In this document: positions 9,069-19,844 of the stretch, one piece after another
Position numbering within the stretch: the first letter of the stretch is position 1
How the letters are laid out: each line of letters begins with the position of its first letter
Assembly: GCA_938041695.1 (NCBI GenBank)
Contig: CALISI010000031.1
Coordinates: 62,001-126,000, forward strand
DNA from: an uncultured Actinomyces sp.
GTDB taxonomy: Bacteria > Actinomycetota > Actinomycetes > Actinomycetales > Actinomycetaceae
Reading direction: 5' to 3'
DNA: 64,000 nucleotides
Translations under genes and position numbers: made by a program
The notes under the pieces: generated by a model
What the model was told of the DNA's origin: nothing
The model's database searches: none
The model's input: the letters and a program-made list of their open reading frames with translations, nothing else

Positions 9069-9931
9069 TTATTGCAGCGAATCAACCGTCGCACGGTAGG
9101 CGTCTCGAAGGCCGGTGATGGCTGGGCCGGAACGCAGGATTGCGCGGGAAGACGAAGCGAGGACAGCATCCGTCGCTCCGGCGAAAACCTCCCTGACCTG
9201 CGCTGGACCGGCGCCTTGTGCGCCAACTCCTGGCGCCAAAAAAGCGCCATTGAGAGCCGCTAGATCAATGCCCAATCGCTTGACAGCGTCGCCGACGGTA
9301 GCACCTACGACGATGCCAGCAGGACCAAGGTGTTGTTGCTCACACTGGCTGTTAAAGTCCGCCAGTTGGGACACGACATGACCAGCAACGCTGATTCCAT
9401 CTGCGGTGCGGGCGTGCTGTACGGACGCGCCCTCAGGGTTCGAGGTGAGGGCGAGGACGAACACTCCCCTGCCGGTCTGACGTGCAAGCTCGAGTGCCGG
9501 AGTCAGTGATCCGACGCCGAGATAAGGCGACAGAGTCACGGCGTCTCCCGCAAGCGGCGACGAATCCGAGAGGAACGCATGTGCGTAACCATCCATCGTC
9601 GAGCCAATGTCACCCCGCTTGGCATCCACGATGCAGAGAGTGCCGATCTCGCGACATGCGGCGATGACCTCTTCGAGGACGGCAACACCATGCGAGCCAT
9701 GCCGTTCGAAGAAAGCGGCCTGAGGCTTGAAAGCGGCCACGCGTCCACCGAGTGCCTCGATGACACGGAGGGAGAACTCTCGCACACCATTCGCGTCGTC
9801 GTCAAGTCCCCATTCTTTGAGGAGGCTGGCATGAGGATCGATACCGACGCATACCGGCCCATACGTGCGCATGGCGGTGTAGAGGCGGTCTCCAAAGCCG
9901 ACGGAAGATGCAGGCTTTACAACAGATGCGG

Positions 9932-9935
<4 letters not shown>
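9069..9935 (-). CDS. pyrF: Orotidine 5'-phosphate decarboxylase (type 2)
   Basis: Last step of UMP synthesis. The 288-residue protein MTASVVKPASSVGFGDRL belongs to the longer, mycobacterial-type PyrF family. CVGIDPHASLLKEWGL holds the first substrate-binding Asp, VDAKRGDIGSTMDGYA holds the catalytic Lys-Asp pair, and GVGAQGAG is the phosphate loop. The ATG is chosen because GGAGGAAACGCG precedes it and it overlaps the carB stop (ATGA). It ends the pyr part of the operon; mihF follows after 101 bases. Confidence 0.96.
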
Positions 9936-13230
<3,295 letters not shown>

Positions 13231-13231
<1 letters not shown>

Positions 13232-14418
13232 CAGTGGGTCTCCTTAGCAGCAGTCATCAGGGAAATGAAGCGATCGAACAGCAGCTCGCCGTCGTGCGGG
13301 CCGGCAGCTGCTTCGGGGTGGTACTGGACGGAGAATGCGGGGATATCCAGGGCGCGCAGGCCCTCGACGACGCCGTCATTGAGGCCGATGTGAGAGACCT
13401 CGACACGGCCGTATCGACCCGAATCGAAGGGCGCAACCGACGGTTCGCCCACCGGAGCGTCCACCGCGAAACCGTGGTTATGGGCGGTGATTTCGACGCG
13501 GCCCGTGGCCACATCCTTCACCGGCTGGTTGATACCGCGGTGACCATAGTCCAGCTTGTACGTACCGTAGCCGAGGGCACGGCCGAACAGCTGGTGGCCG
13601 AAGCAAATACCGAAGTACGGGATACCTGCATCCAGGACGGCGCGCAGGACGCCGATCTCACGGTCGGCCGTGGACGGGTCACCGGGGCCGTTGGAGAAGA
13701 ACACGCCATCCGGCTTCAGCGCCTCAATGTCGGCGAAGGACGCCGTCGAGGGCACCACATAGACGCGCACTCCACGTGCCGCCAGATGGTAGGGCGAACG
13801 CGACTTAATGCCGAGGTCAACGGCTACAACGCGCGCAATGGGTTCCTTGCCTGCGAAGTCACCGAGGGGCTCGACCACGTAGGTCTCGTCAGTCGACACC
13901 TCGGCCGCCAGTGCTTGACCGCTCATCGCGGGGGAATCGGCGACGATGCGCACGAGCGAGGCCACGGCCTCCTCCCCCAGGTACTGTGCGCCCACGGGCA
14001 GTGCGTCACCCGAGAAGATGCCGGCGCGCATGGCGCCGCGCTCGCGGATGTGGCGGGTGATCGCGCGCGTGTCAACGTCTGCGATGCCGACGATCCCCTG
14101 AGCGATGAGCTCGTCTTCCAGTTCGCGGCGTGCACGCCAGTTGGAGGCCCGGCGGGCCGCGTCGCGCACGACGAAGCCCGCAACCCAAATGCGCGACGAT
14201 TCGGGGTCCTCGTCGTTCACACCGGTGTTACCGATGTGCGGGGCAGTCATAACGACGATCTGACGGTGGTATGACGGGTCGGTCAGCGTCTCCTGATAGC
14301 CGGTCATGCCGGTGGAGAAAACGATTTCGCCGAGCGTGCGGCCGGATGCTCCCCACGCGCGTCCCTTGAATACTGTGCCGTCCTCCAGGACGAGCAGGGC
14401 GATATCGGACGTGGTCAT
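13231..14418 (-). CDS. carA: Carbamoyl-phosphate synthase small subunit
   Basis: Glutaminase subunit that feeds ammonia to CarB. The 395-residue protein MTTSDIALLVLEDGTVFKGR is preceded by GGAGG at good spacing; the frame extends further upstream but inside pyrC. The class I glutamine amidotransferase nucleophile is in YFGICFGHQLFGRA and the catalytic His in VQYHPEAAAGPHD. ATGA overlap with pyrC and a one-base overlap with carB indicate coupled translation. Confidence 0.98.
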
Positions 14419-15734
14419 CGGTCCTCCTTGGCAATCGGGGTAGCGTCGACGACCGTCGGGACGCCGTTGTAAATCGTGTAGCGCACCTGTCCGGGCAGTT
14501 CCATGCCGCGGAACGGGCAGTTCGTGGAGCGGGTCCACTGCTTGGCGGGGTCGACCGTCACGCGCGCGGTCGCATCCACGAGGGTGACGTGTGCGGGTGC
14601 GCCGACGACGAGGCCCTGGCCCTGCGACTCAACGCGGCCGATGCGGGCGGGTACTGTCGACATGACGCGAGCGATGTCCGTCCAGTCCATGCGTCCCGTG
14701 TTCACCATCGTTTCGATGAGGATCGGCAGTGCGGTCTCCAGGCCGGTCATGCCGAAGGCGCCGGCCTGCCACTCGCAGTCCTTCATCTCGAGCGGGTGGG
14801 GTGCGTGGTCGGTGCCGATACAGTCGATGGTGCCGTCGGCGAGGCCTTCGCGCACCGCCTCGACATCCTCCGCGCGGCGCAGCGGCGGGTTCACTTTGTA
14901 GAGAGGATCGTACGTAGCGGCCAGCTGCTCGGTGAGGAGCAGGTGATGGGGCGTTGCTTCAGCTGTGATGTCCACGCCTTGGGCCTTGCCCCAACGCACG
15001 AGGTCAACCGAACCCGCGGTGGACAGGTGGCATACGTGCAAGCGCGAACCGACGTGCTTAGCGAGCAGGATGTCGCGCGCGATGATTGCTTCTTCGGCGA
15101 CGGCAGGCCAGCCTGCTAGACCGAGCTCACCCGACAGCGTCGACTCATTCATCTGAGCGCCTTCGGTGAGGGCAGGATCCTGACTGTGCTGGGCGATGAC
15201 GCCGCCAAAACCCTTGACGTACTCCAGCGCACGACGCATGAGGACGGGATCGGATACACACTTGCCATCGTCGGAGAAAACGCGCACCTTGGAACGCGAA
15301 CGGGCCATTGAGCCGATCGACGCCAGATGCTTTCCTTCCAGACCCTTGGTTACCGCACCAACGGGGCGGACCTCCACCCAGTCGGCCTCCTCTCCCAGGC
15401 GCAGTACCTGATCGACGATGGCGGCCGTATCCTGTGTGGGCGTGGTGTTCGCCATTGCATGAACGGCCGTGTAGCCGCCGACCGCGGCAGCACGGGTGCC
15501 GGTGAAAACGGTCTCAGCGTCTTCACCGCCGGGCTGGCGCAGGTGGGTGTGGATGTCAACGAGGCCCGGCAGGGCGATGAGTCCCTCGGCGTCGATGACG
15601 CGGGGGTCGCGCACACTGTTGCGGGCATCTGCGCCGATGGCGACGATCGTGCCGCCCGACAGCGCGATGTCGGTCGGCTCCCCGCCCAAAAGCGAAGCCC
15701 CGGTGATGAGGATGTCACGGGTCTGTTCAGTCAT
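14415..15734 (-). CDS. pyrC: Dihydroorotase (type I)
   Basis: Cyclises carbamoyl aspartate to dihydroorotate. The 439-residue amidohydrolase has the metal-binding DIHTHLRQPGGEDAE near residue 60 and GTDHAPHP near residue 310, which carries the catalytic Asp. The ATG is preceded by GGAAGGA. It overlaps pyrB by eight bases and carA by four. The length and the DxHxH context place it in the longer class that usually works with PyrB in Gram-positive bacteria. Confidence 0.97.
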   Translation of the reverse strand: MTEQTRDILITGASLLGGEPTDIALSGGTIVAIGADARNSVRDPRVIDAEGLIALPGLVDIHTHLRQPGGEDAETVFTGTRAAAVGGYTAVHAMANTTPTQDTAAIVDQVLRLGEEADWVEVRPVGAVTKGLEGKHLASIGSMARSRSKVRVFSDDGKCVSDPVLMRRALEYVKGFGGVIAQHSQDPALTEGAQMNESTLSGELGLAGWPAVAEEAIIARDILLAKHVGSRLHVCHLSTAGSVDLVRWGKAQGVDITAEATPHHLLLTEQLAATYDPLYKVNPPLRRAEDVEAVREGLADGTIDCIGTDHAPHPLEMKDCEWQAGAFGMTGLETALPILIETMVNTGRMDWTDIARVMSTVPARIGRVESQGQGLVVGAPAHVTLVDATARVTVDPAKQWTRSTNCPFRGMELPGQVRYTIYNGVPTVVDATPIAKEDR

Positions 15735-16713
15735 TGCTGTGTCCTTCCGAAGCGAGGAGCAGGTAGAGGGCGGCCATGCGGATGCAGACGCCGTTGGACA
15801 CCTGTTCGACGATGGCAGATTGGTCTGAGTCGGCTGCCTCAGCGCAGATTTCGAGGCCCCTGTTCATGGGACCCGGATGCATGACGACAGCGTTAGGACG
15901 CAGCGTCGCAAAGCGGGCGGGTGTGAGACCGTATTCACCGTGGTAGGCGCCAGGCGAGGGGAAGAAACCGCCGCCTGCACTCGACATACGCTCGCGCTGC
16001 ACGCGCAGCATCATGACCGCATCGGGGCCGCTCGCTAGGGCTTCATCGAAGTTGTAGGAAGTCTCGCAGTTCCACGTCTCGACGCCAATGGGTAGCAGCG
16101 TCGGAGGGGCAACGAGGGTGACGCGCGCGCCGAGGAGTGTCAGCAGATCAACGTTCGAGCGCGCCACGCGCGAGTGGAGCACATCGCCGACGATGACGAC
16201 GTGCGCGCCGTCGAGGCCCGACCCCGGGATCGGTGCACTGTCCTCGCCAAGCGAGGGAGCGTAGTGACGCCGCAGCGTCATGGCATCGAGAAGCGCTTGC
16301 GTCGGGTGTTGGTGGGTGCCGTCACCGGCGTTGAGGACCGGGAGGTTCATCCAGCCGGCGTGCGCAAGGCGGTGAGCCGCACCCGAGGACGAATGACGCA
16401 CGATAACTGCGTCCGCGCCCATGGCCTCGAGCGTCAGCGCGGTGTCCTTGAGCGATTCGCCCTTCGACACAGACGATCCGCGCGACTGGAAGTTGATGAC
16501 ATCAGCGCTCAGGCGCTTGGCTGCAGTCTCGAAAGAGATGCGAGTGCGGGTCGAATCCTCGAAGAACAGGTTGACGACGGTCTTACCCTGAAGCGTGGGA
16601 AGTTTCTTCACGCCGTGACGCTGAGTAGCAGCCATCTGCTCCGCCGTATCGAGGATGAGGATCGCCTCCTCGCGCGTCACATCGCGGATAGAAATGAGGT
16701 GATTCAAGCTCAT
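15727..16713 (-). CDS. pyrB: Aspartate carbamoyltransferase catalytic subunit
   Basis: Committed step of pyrimidine synthesis: carbamoyl phosphate plus aspartate. The 328-residue protein contains the carbamoyl-phosphate loop FFEDSTRTRISFETAAKRL and the C-terminal HPGPMNRGLEI. No regulatory pyrI gene is adjacent, consistent with control by PyrR. It starts three bases after the pyrR stop. Confidence 0.98.
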   Translation of the reverse strand: MSLNHLISIRDVTREEAILILDTAEQMAATQRHGVKKLPTLQGKTVVNLFFEDSTRTRISFETAAKRLSADVINFQSRGSSVSKGESLKDTALTLEAMGADAVIVRHSSSGAAHRLAHAGWMNLPVLNAGDGTHQHPTQALLDAMTLRRHYAPSLGEDSAPIPGSGLDGAHVVIVGDVLHSRVARSNVDLLTLLGARVTLVAPPTLLPIGVETWNCETSYNFDEALASGPDAVMMLRVQRERMSSAGGGFFPSPGAYHGEYGLTPARFATLRPNAVVMHPGPMNRGLEICAEAADSDQSAIVEQVSNGVCIRMAALYLLLASEGHSND

Positions 16714-16716
16714 CGT

Positions 16717-17280
16717 TTACAGGCCTTTCCCGAGAAGGACGCCGTCGCGCCCGTCTGTTTCGTCGAGCAGAATAGCGACGGTTTCGTCGCGAGATGTCGG
16801 CAGGTTTTTGCCGACGTAATCCGGGCGAATGGGGAGCTCGCGGTGTCCTCGATCAACGAGAACGGCGAGCTGAACGGCCGCGGGGCGGCCGATACGGGTG
16901 AGAGCATCGAGGGCAGCCTTAATGGTGCGCCCCGTGTAGAGGACATCGTCGACAAGGATGACAGTCTTGCCATTGATGCCGCTTGCCGGAACAAGCGTCT
17001 CCTTTGGCGCACGTAGCGGCTGCGAGGCGAGGTCGTCGCGGTACATTGTGGTGTCGATGATTGCGAGTTCGGCATAGGTGCCGGAAACCTCTTTGATTCG
17101 ATTGACAAGCCGTCGCGCGAGAGCCGCTCCCCGTGTCGGTATGCCCGCGATGACGAGATTATTGCTGCCACCATTGCGTTCAACGATCTCATAGGCGATG
17201 CGTGTCAGGGAGCGTGCGACGTCGCCAACTCCTAATACTTCTTTGCCGCGCGATGCGCGATCTGCGTGCACTTCGGCCAC
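16717..17280 (-). CDS. pyrR: Bifunctional pyr operon regulator / uracil phosphoribosyltransferase
   Basis: UMP-sensing RNA-binding regulator of pyr genes with weak uracil phosphoribosyltransferase activity. The 187-residue protein contains the PRPP motif VILVDDVLYTGRTIKAALDA (about residues 110-130) and GIPTRGAALARRL. The start is GTG, preceded by GGAAGGAG at six bases. It is the first gene of the pyr operon. I could not identify a convincing PyrR anti-terminator or binding stem-loop in the leader, so the mode of regulation is open. Confidence 0.96.
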   Translation of the reverse strand: MAEVHADRASRGKEVLGVGDVARSLTRIAYEIVERNGGSNNLVIAGIPTRGAALARRLVNRIKEVSGTYAELAIIDTTMYRDDLASQPLRAPKETLVPASGINGKTVILVDDVLYTGRTIKAALDALTRIGRPAAVQLAVLVDRGHRELPIRPDYVGKNLPTSRDETVAILLDETDGRDGVLLGKGL

Positions 17281-17638
17281 GCTTACTCCTTCCCCGCCTC
17301 ACTGGACGGTCATTAAAGGATTTCTCGTGCTTCCATCCTACGCCCCTCGTGAAGAGCCGGTGTGGCCCCTCCACGTGTGAAACCCCACGTGGCTAGCGCG
17401 AATTGCCGTGAATCCGGTGAAGTCGCGGACCTGTGTGGGCCAGTGGGGTGAGCATTCAAGCGCGGCCTCGGGTTTGGGGGGCATACCCGGTAGGGGTATT
17501 GTTGCATACCCCTACCGGGTATTAGGTCTCCCATGGCAACACGCTGTACCGTTAGCACTGCAATGAAAGGGGTTATCCCGGTAAAATTCGATGTGCGCTA
17601 ACGGCGCCTATGAAACTTTCCGACAGAAAGGCCAGCCC
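17281..17638. other. 358-base intergenic region between pyrR and the DUF2249 gene
   Basis: This divergent region holds the leaders of pyrR (leftward) and the DUF2249 gene (rightward). It contains a seven-base inverted repeat CCACGTG/CACGTGG (17371-17377 and 17386-17392), the large palindromic element at 17483-17522, and a weak leftward -10 candidate TAGGAT (17335-17340). No protein gene is convincing here; a 22-codon frame at 17533-17601 has no ribosome binding site. Confidence 0.7.
17483..17522. promoter_or_regulatory. Double CsoR-like operator: 17-bp perfect inverted repeat
   Basis: ATACCCGGTAGGGGTAT (17483-17499) and its exact reverse complement ATACCCCTACCGGGTAT (17506-17522) are separated by TGTTGC. 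Each arm is itself an imperfect palindrome ATACCC-N5-GGGTAT, the layout known for operators of the CsoR/CstR (DUF156) family of copper and sulfur-stress repressors. The two units are 23 bp centre to centre, about two helical turns. The element lies 116 bases before the DUF2249 start. The regulator is not in this window. The match to CsoR-type sites is from memory of the family, not a search. Confidence 0.6.
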
Positions 17639-17935
17639 ATGACCATCGAACAACTGCCCCAGCCCGAGGTTCGCGGCGGCGGCTGTGGCTGCGGCGAGCA
17701 CGATTTCCCCGAGCCGACCATTGATGCGACCGCTATCCCCCACCGTCTGCGTCATGCGGCCGTCCTCGGTGCTGCCCAGTCGATGAACGCTGGCGAGTCC
17801 TTCATCATCCGCGCTCCCCACCTGCCCCGACCGCTGCTCGCTCAGATCGCGCAGCTGCCCGGCGAGTGGACCTTCGAGGTCATCGTCGACGGTCCCGAGT
17901 TCTGGGATGTGCGAACCACCCGCCTCGCTCTCTGA
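17639..17935 (+). CDS. DUF2249 domain protein with N-terminal CGCGE motif
   Basis: A 98-residue cytoplasmic protein. Residues 1-30 are a flexible tail with GGGCGCGEHDFPEPTIDATA, where two cysteines could bind a metal or carry a persulfide. The rest matches the DUF2249 fold: IPHRLRHAAVLGAAQSMNAG, then RAPHLPRPLLAQIAQL, then FEVIVDGPEFWDVRTTRL. The ATG at 17639 is chosen because AGAAAGG precedes it by seven bases; an in-frame ATG at 17591 lacks a site. DUF2249 proteins have no settled function but often occur near nitrosative-stress or metal/sulfur genes. The upstream double operator suggests induction by copper or reactive sulfur. The gene is isolated and points opposite to its neighbours. Confidence 0.8.
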   Translation: MTIEQLPQPEVRGGGCGCGEHDFPEPTIDATAIPHRLRHAAVLGAAQSMNAGESFIIRAPHLPRPLLAQIAQLPGEWTFEVIVDGPEFWDVRTTRLAL

Positions 17936-17948
17936 TAGCAGGCAGTGA

Positions 17949-17979
17949 AGGGGGCAGGATCGTGGCGATCCTGCCCCCT
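17949..17979 (+). terminator. Hairpin after the DUF2249 gene
   Basis: A perfect 14-bp stem (AGGGGGCAGGATCG with CGATCCTGCCCCCT) closes a three-base loop 13 bases after the DUF2249 stop. There is no T-run, so termination strength is uncertain, but its position between convergent genes fits a terminator. Confidence 0.7.
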
Positions 17980-18049
17980 ACTGATATGCCCACGATCCCA
18001 TCGAGACAGCCATCCTGGTCGGCTGCATCTGCACTCGGCGCGGGCATTG

Positions 18050-18091
18050 AAGGAAAAGTGGGGCCGACTCTCATCCGAGAGTCGGCCCCAC
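18050..18091 (-). terminator. Rho-independent terminator of the aro-efp-nusB operon
   Basis: A perfect 14-bp stem GTGGGGCCGACTCT / AGAGTCGGCCCCAC (18058-18071 and 18078-18091) with a six-base loop lies 20 bases after the nusB stop. Read leftward it is followed by TTTTCCTT, a proper U-rich tail. It separates the chorismate/efp/nusB operon from pyrR. Confidence 0.88.
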
Positions 18092-18111
18092 CAGGCATGG
18101 AGAGCGAGCGC

Positions 18112-18732
18112 TCAGTACTCCTCAAGGAGTTCATCGAGCTCGTCTTCGACGCTGCCGCCATCCAGCGGCTTGGCACCAGCAGGCAGAGACCGTGCGGGCG
18201 CTTCCTGCGCGGGCAGCTCATTGTCAGACGACGACTCGGTCTCATCGGGAGCGCGCACATCCTCCTCATCGGAGCTGCGACGCGACCACGCGGGAGACTC
18301 GAGGTCCTTACGGATCGCGTCGAGAACCGCGTTCACAAACGACGGCGACGTGTCAGTCGAGATCGATCGGACGATCGAGATTGCCTCGTCGATAACAATG
18401 ATCGGCGATACCTCGTCGTTCTCGAGCATCTCCCACACCGCCACGCGCATGACCGCGAGGTCGACGGCGGCGATGCGATCCAGACCGGGTACGCGAGCAT
18501 GCGCCGAGATCAGCGAATCGATGCGACGCAGATTGTCCGCCACACCGGCGATGATCTGGATCGAGAACTCCGGGAGCGGAGTCTGAGCCGCGGTGATGAC
18601 GCGACGCTCGCGCAAGAGGTCGCGCAGCACGTCGGGGTTGGATACCATGCCGCGCTGGTCGGCCTCGTAGACAACGTCGGCCGCGCGCTTGCGGGCCTTG
18701 GTGCGCGAGGTGAAGCGGTGCTGCTTCGACAT
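18112..18732 (-). CDS. nusB: Transcription antitermination factor NusB, with acidic tail
   Basis: Binds boxA RNA with NusE (S10) for rRNA antitermination. The 206-residue protein has the all-helical NusB domain at residues 5-140 (RTKARKRAADVVYEADQR, IDEAISIVRSISTDTSPSFV, FVNAVLDAIRKDL). A tail of about 60 residues rich in Asp, Glu, Ser and Ala follows (RRSSDEEDVRAPDETESSSD) and ends EDELDELLEEY. The core alone is the usual 140-150 residues. The tail looks disordered and its role is unknown. The start overlaps the efp stop by one base (TAATG). Confidence 0.95.
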   Translation of the reverse strand: MSKQHRFTSRTKARKRAADVVYEADQRGMVSNPDVLRDLLRERRVITAAQTPLPEFSIQIIAGVADNLRRIDSLISAHARVPGLDRIAAVDLAVMRVAVWEMLENDEVSPIIVIDEAISIVRSISTDTSPSFVNAVLDAIRKDLESPAWSRRSSDEEDVRAPDETESSSDNELPAQEAPARSLPAGAKPLDGGSVEDELDELLEEY

Positions 18733-19295
18733 TACTCGGTCACGCGCCCCGAGTACGAGCCGTCGCGGGTGTCAACCTTGACGCGGGTGCCTTCCTCCAT
18801 GAAGAGGGGAACCTGAATCTCGTAGCCGGTCTCGAGGGTCGCGGGCTTGGTGCCGGCGGAGGAGCGATCGCCCTGCAGGCCGGGCTCGGTGTGCGTGATC
18901 GTCAGGACGACGGTCGCGGGCAGCTCGACGAAGAGGACGGTGCCGTCGTGCTGGGAGACAATGACGTCCTGGTTCTCGACCATGAAGTTGCGGGCATCAC
19001 CCACGGTCTCGGCGGGAACGTTGATCTGCTCGTAGGTGGACTGGTCCATGAAGACGTAGTCGGTGCCGTCCTGGTACAGGTAGGTCATGTCGCGACGGTC
19101 GACGGTCGCGGTCTCGATCTTCAGGCCCGCATTGAAGGTCTTGTCGACGGTCTTGCCGGACAGGACGTTCTTGATCTTGGTGCGGACGAAGGCCGGGCCC
19201 TTGCCGGGCTTGACGTGCTGGAATTCGACAACCTGCCAGAGCTGGCCGTCGATGACCATAACCAGGCCGTTCTTCAGATCATTGGTCGTTGCCAC
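18732..19295 (-). CDS. efp: Elongation factor P
   Basis: Relieves ribosome stalling at polyproline motifs. The 187-residue protein MATTNDLKNGLVMVIDGQLW has three beta-barrel domains. The P-site loop is KPGKGPAFVRTKIKN, with Lys at the tip. No modification genes (epmA/epmB, ymfI) are nearby. Length is standard. It lies between the shikimate-kinase-like gene and nusB. Confidence 0.98.
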   Translation of the reverse strand: MATTNDLKNGLVMVIDGQLWQVVEFQHVKPGKGPAFVRTKIKNVLSGKTVDKTFNAGLKIETATVDRRDMTYLYQDGTDYVFMDQSTYEQINVPAETVGDARNFMVENQDVIVSQHDGTVLFVELPATVVLTITHTEPGLQGDRSSAGTKPATLETGYEIQVPLFMEEGTRVKVDTRDGSYSGRVTE

Positions 19296-19319
19296 AGGGG
19301 TACCTCACTTGTGAAGGAA

Positions 19320-19844
19320 TCAGTAATCAGGGGTCAGTTTACACGCGCACGCGACCAATTCCGCGACTTCTTGCGGGGTGCGCTCACTCGTATCGACTGT
19401 TGCATCGGCCACGGAGGCGTACGCCTCCCGTGCTCGATTCATCAGTTGGGTGAGAACAGCGCGGGGTGCGCCCAGGCCCACCGAGCGGGGTGCGCCGAGG
19501 CCTTCTCGGCGTGATACCGCGGAAAGATCGGCGCTCAGTTCGATGACAACCGCGCCGTTTGTGCGCGCTCGCGCGATTGACGAGGCAGTGGCGGGGTCGA
19601 GCGGTTGCGAGGCGCCGAGCGTGACAATGCCCTCGTCAAGGCCAAGAAGGCGATCGGCCTCCTCACGTGCGGTGTCAGCAAGGCGTGGATCACGGCCGAT
19701 GACGAGGCTACGCATCGAAGCGCCCAGCCGCGCCTCAACGGCCTCGTCGACCTCGTAGAAGGGCAGGTCGTGGCGGCGGGAGAGCTCGCGTCCAACGGTG
19801 GACTTACCCGATCCCGTGACCCCAATGAGCACGATGAGGCTCAT
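19320..19844 (-). CDS. Shikimate-kinase-like P-loop kinase (divergent paralog)
   Basis: A 174-residue P-loop kinase of the shikimate kinase family, MSLIVLIGVTGSGKSTVG, overlapping the aroB stop (ATGA). Walker A is intact. Beside the neighbouring AroK it lacks substrate-site features: the GGG turn (VSLGGGAAAT in AroK) reads VTLGASQPLD, and the segment around the shikimate-binding Arg is reshaped (RSLVIGRDPRLADTAREEAD). The lid region holds an eight-residue tandem repeat GLGAPRSV-GLGAPRAV, encoded by a 24-bp DNA repeat (19461-19508). It occupies the place where some actinobacteria keep aroQ. It is probably a kinase for another small molecule or a non-catalytic partner. Function is unknown. Confidence 0.75.
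   Translation of the reverse strand: MSLIVLIGVTGSGKSTVGRELSRRHDLPFYEVDEAVEARLGASMRSLVIGRDPRLADTAREEADRLLGLDEGIVTLGASQPLDPATASSIARARTNGAVVIELSADLSAVSRREGLGAPRSVGLGAPRAVLTQLMNRAREAYASVADATVDTSERTPQEVAELVACACKLTPDY
19461..19508. repeat. 24-bp tandem duplication inside the shikimate-kinase-like gene
   Basis: Two 24-bp units start with the same 12 bases, GCGGGGTGCGCC (19461-19472 and 19485-19496), and remain similar afterwards. They encode GLGAPRSV and GLGAPRAV in the ATP lid region. The repeat keeps the frame, so it changes lid length without breaking the gene. Confidence 0.75.

Noticed and set aside
17281..17400. PyrR anti-terminator/terminator leader before pyrR
   Set aside because: Only a seven-base inverted repeat is present; there is no U-tailed terminator or recognisable PyrR-binding loop.
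17533..17601. 22-codon frame upstream of the DUF2249 gene (MATRCTVSTAMKGVIPVKF...), possible leader peptide
   Set aside because: No ribosome binding site, only one Cys, and no attenuator-like hairpin between it and the gene. Kept only as a remote possibility.
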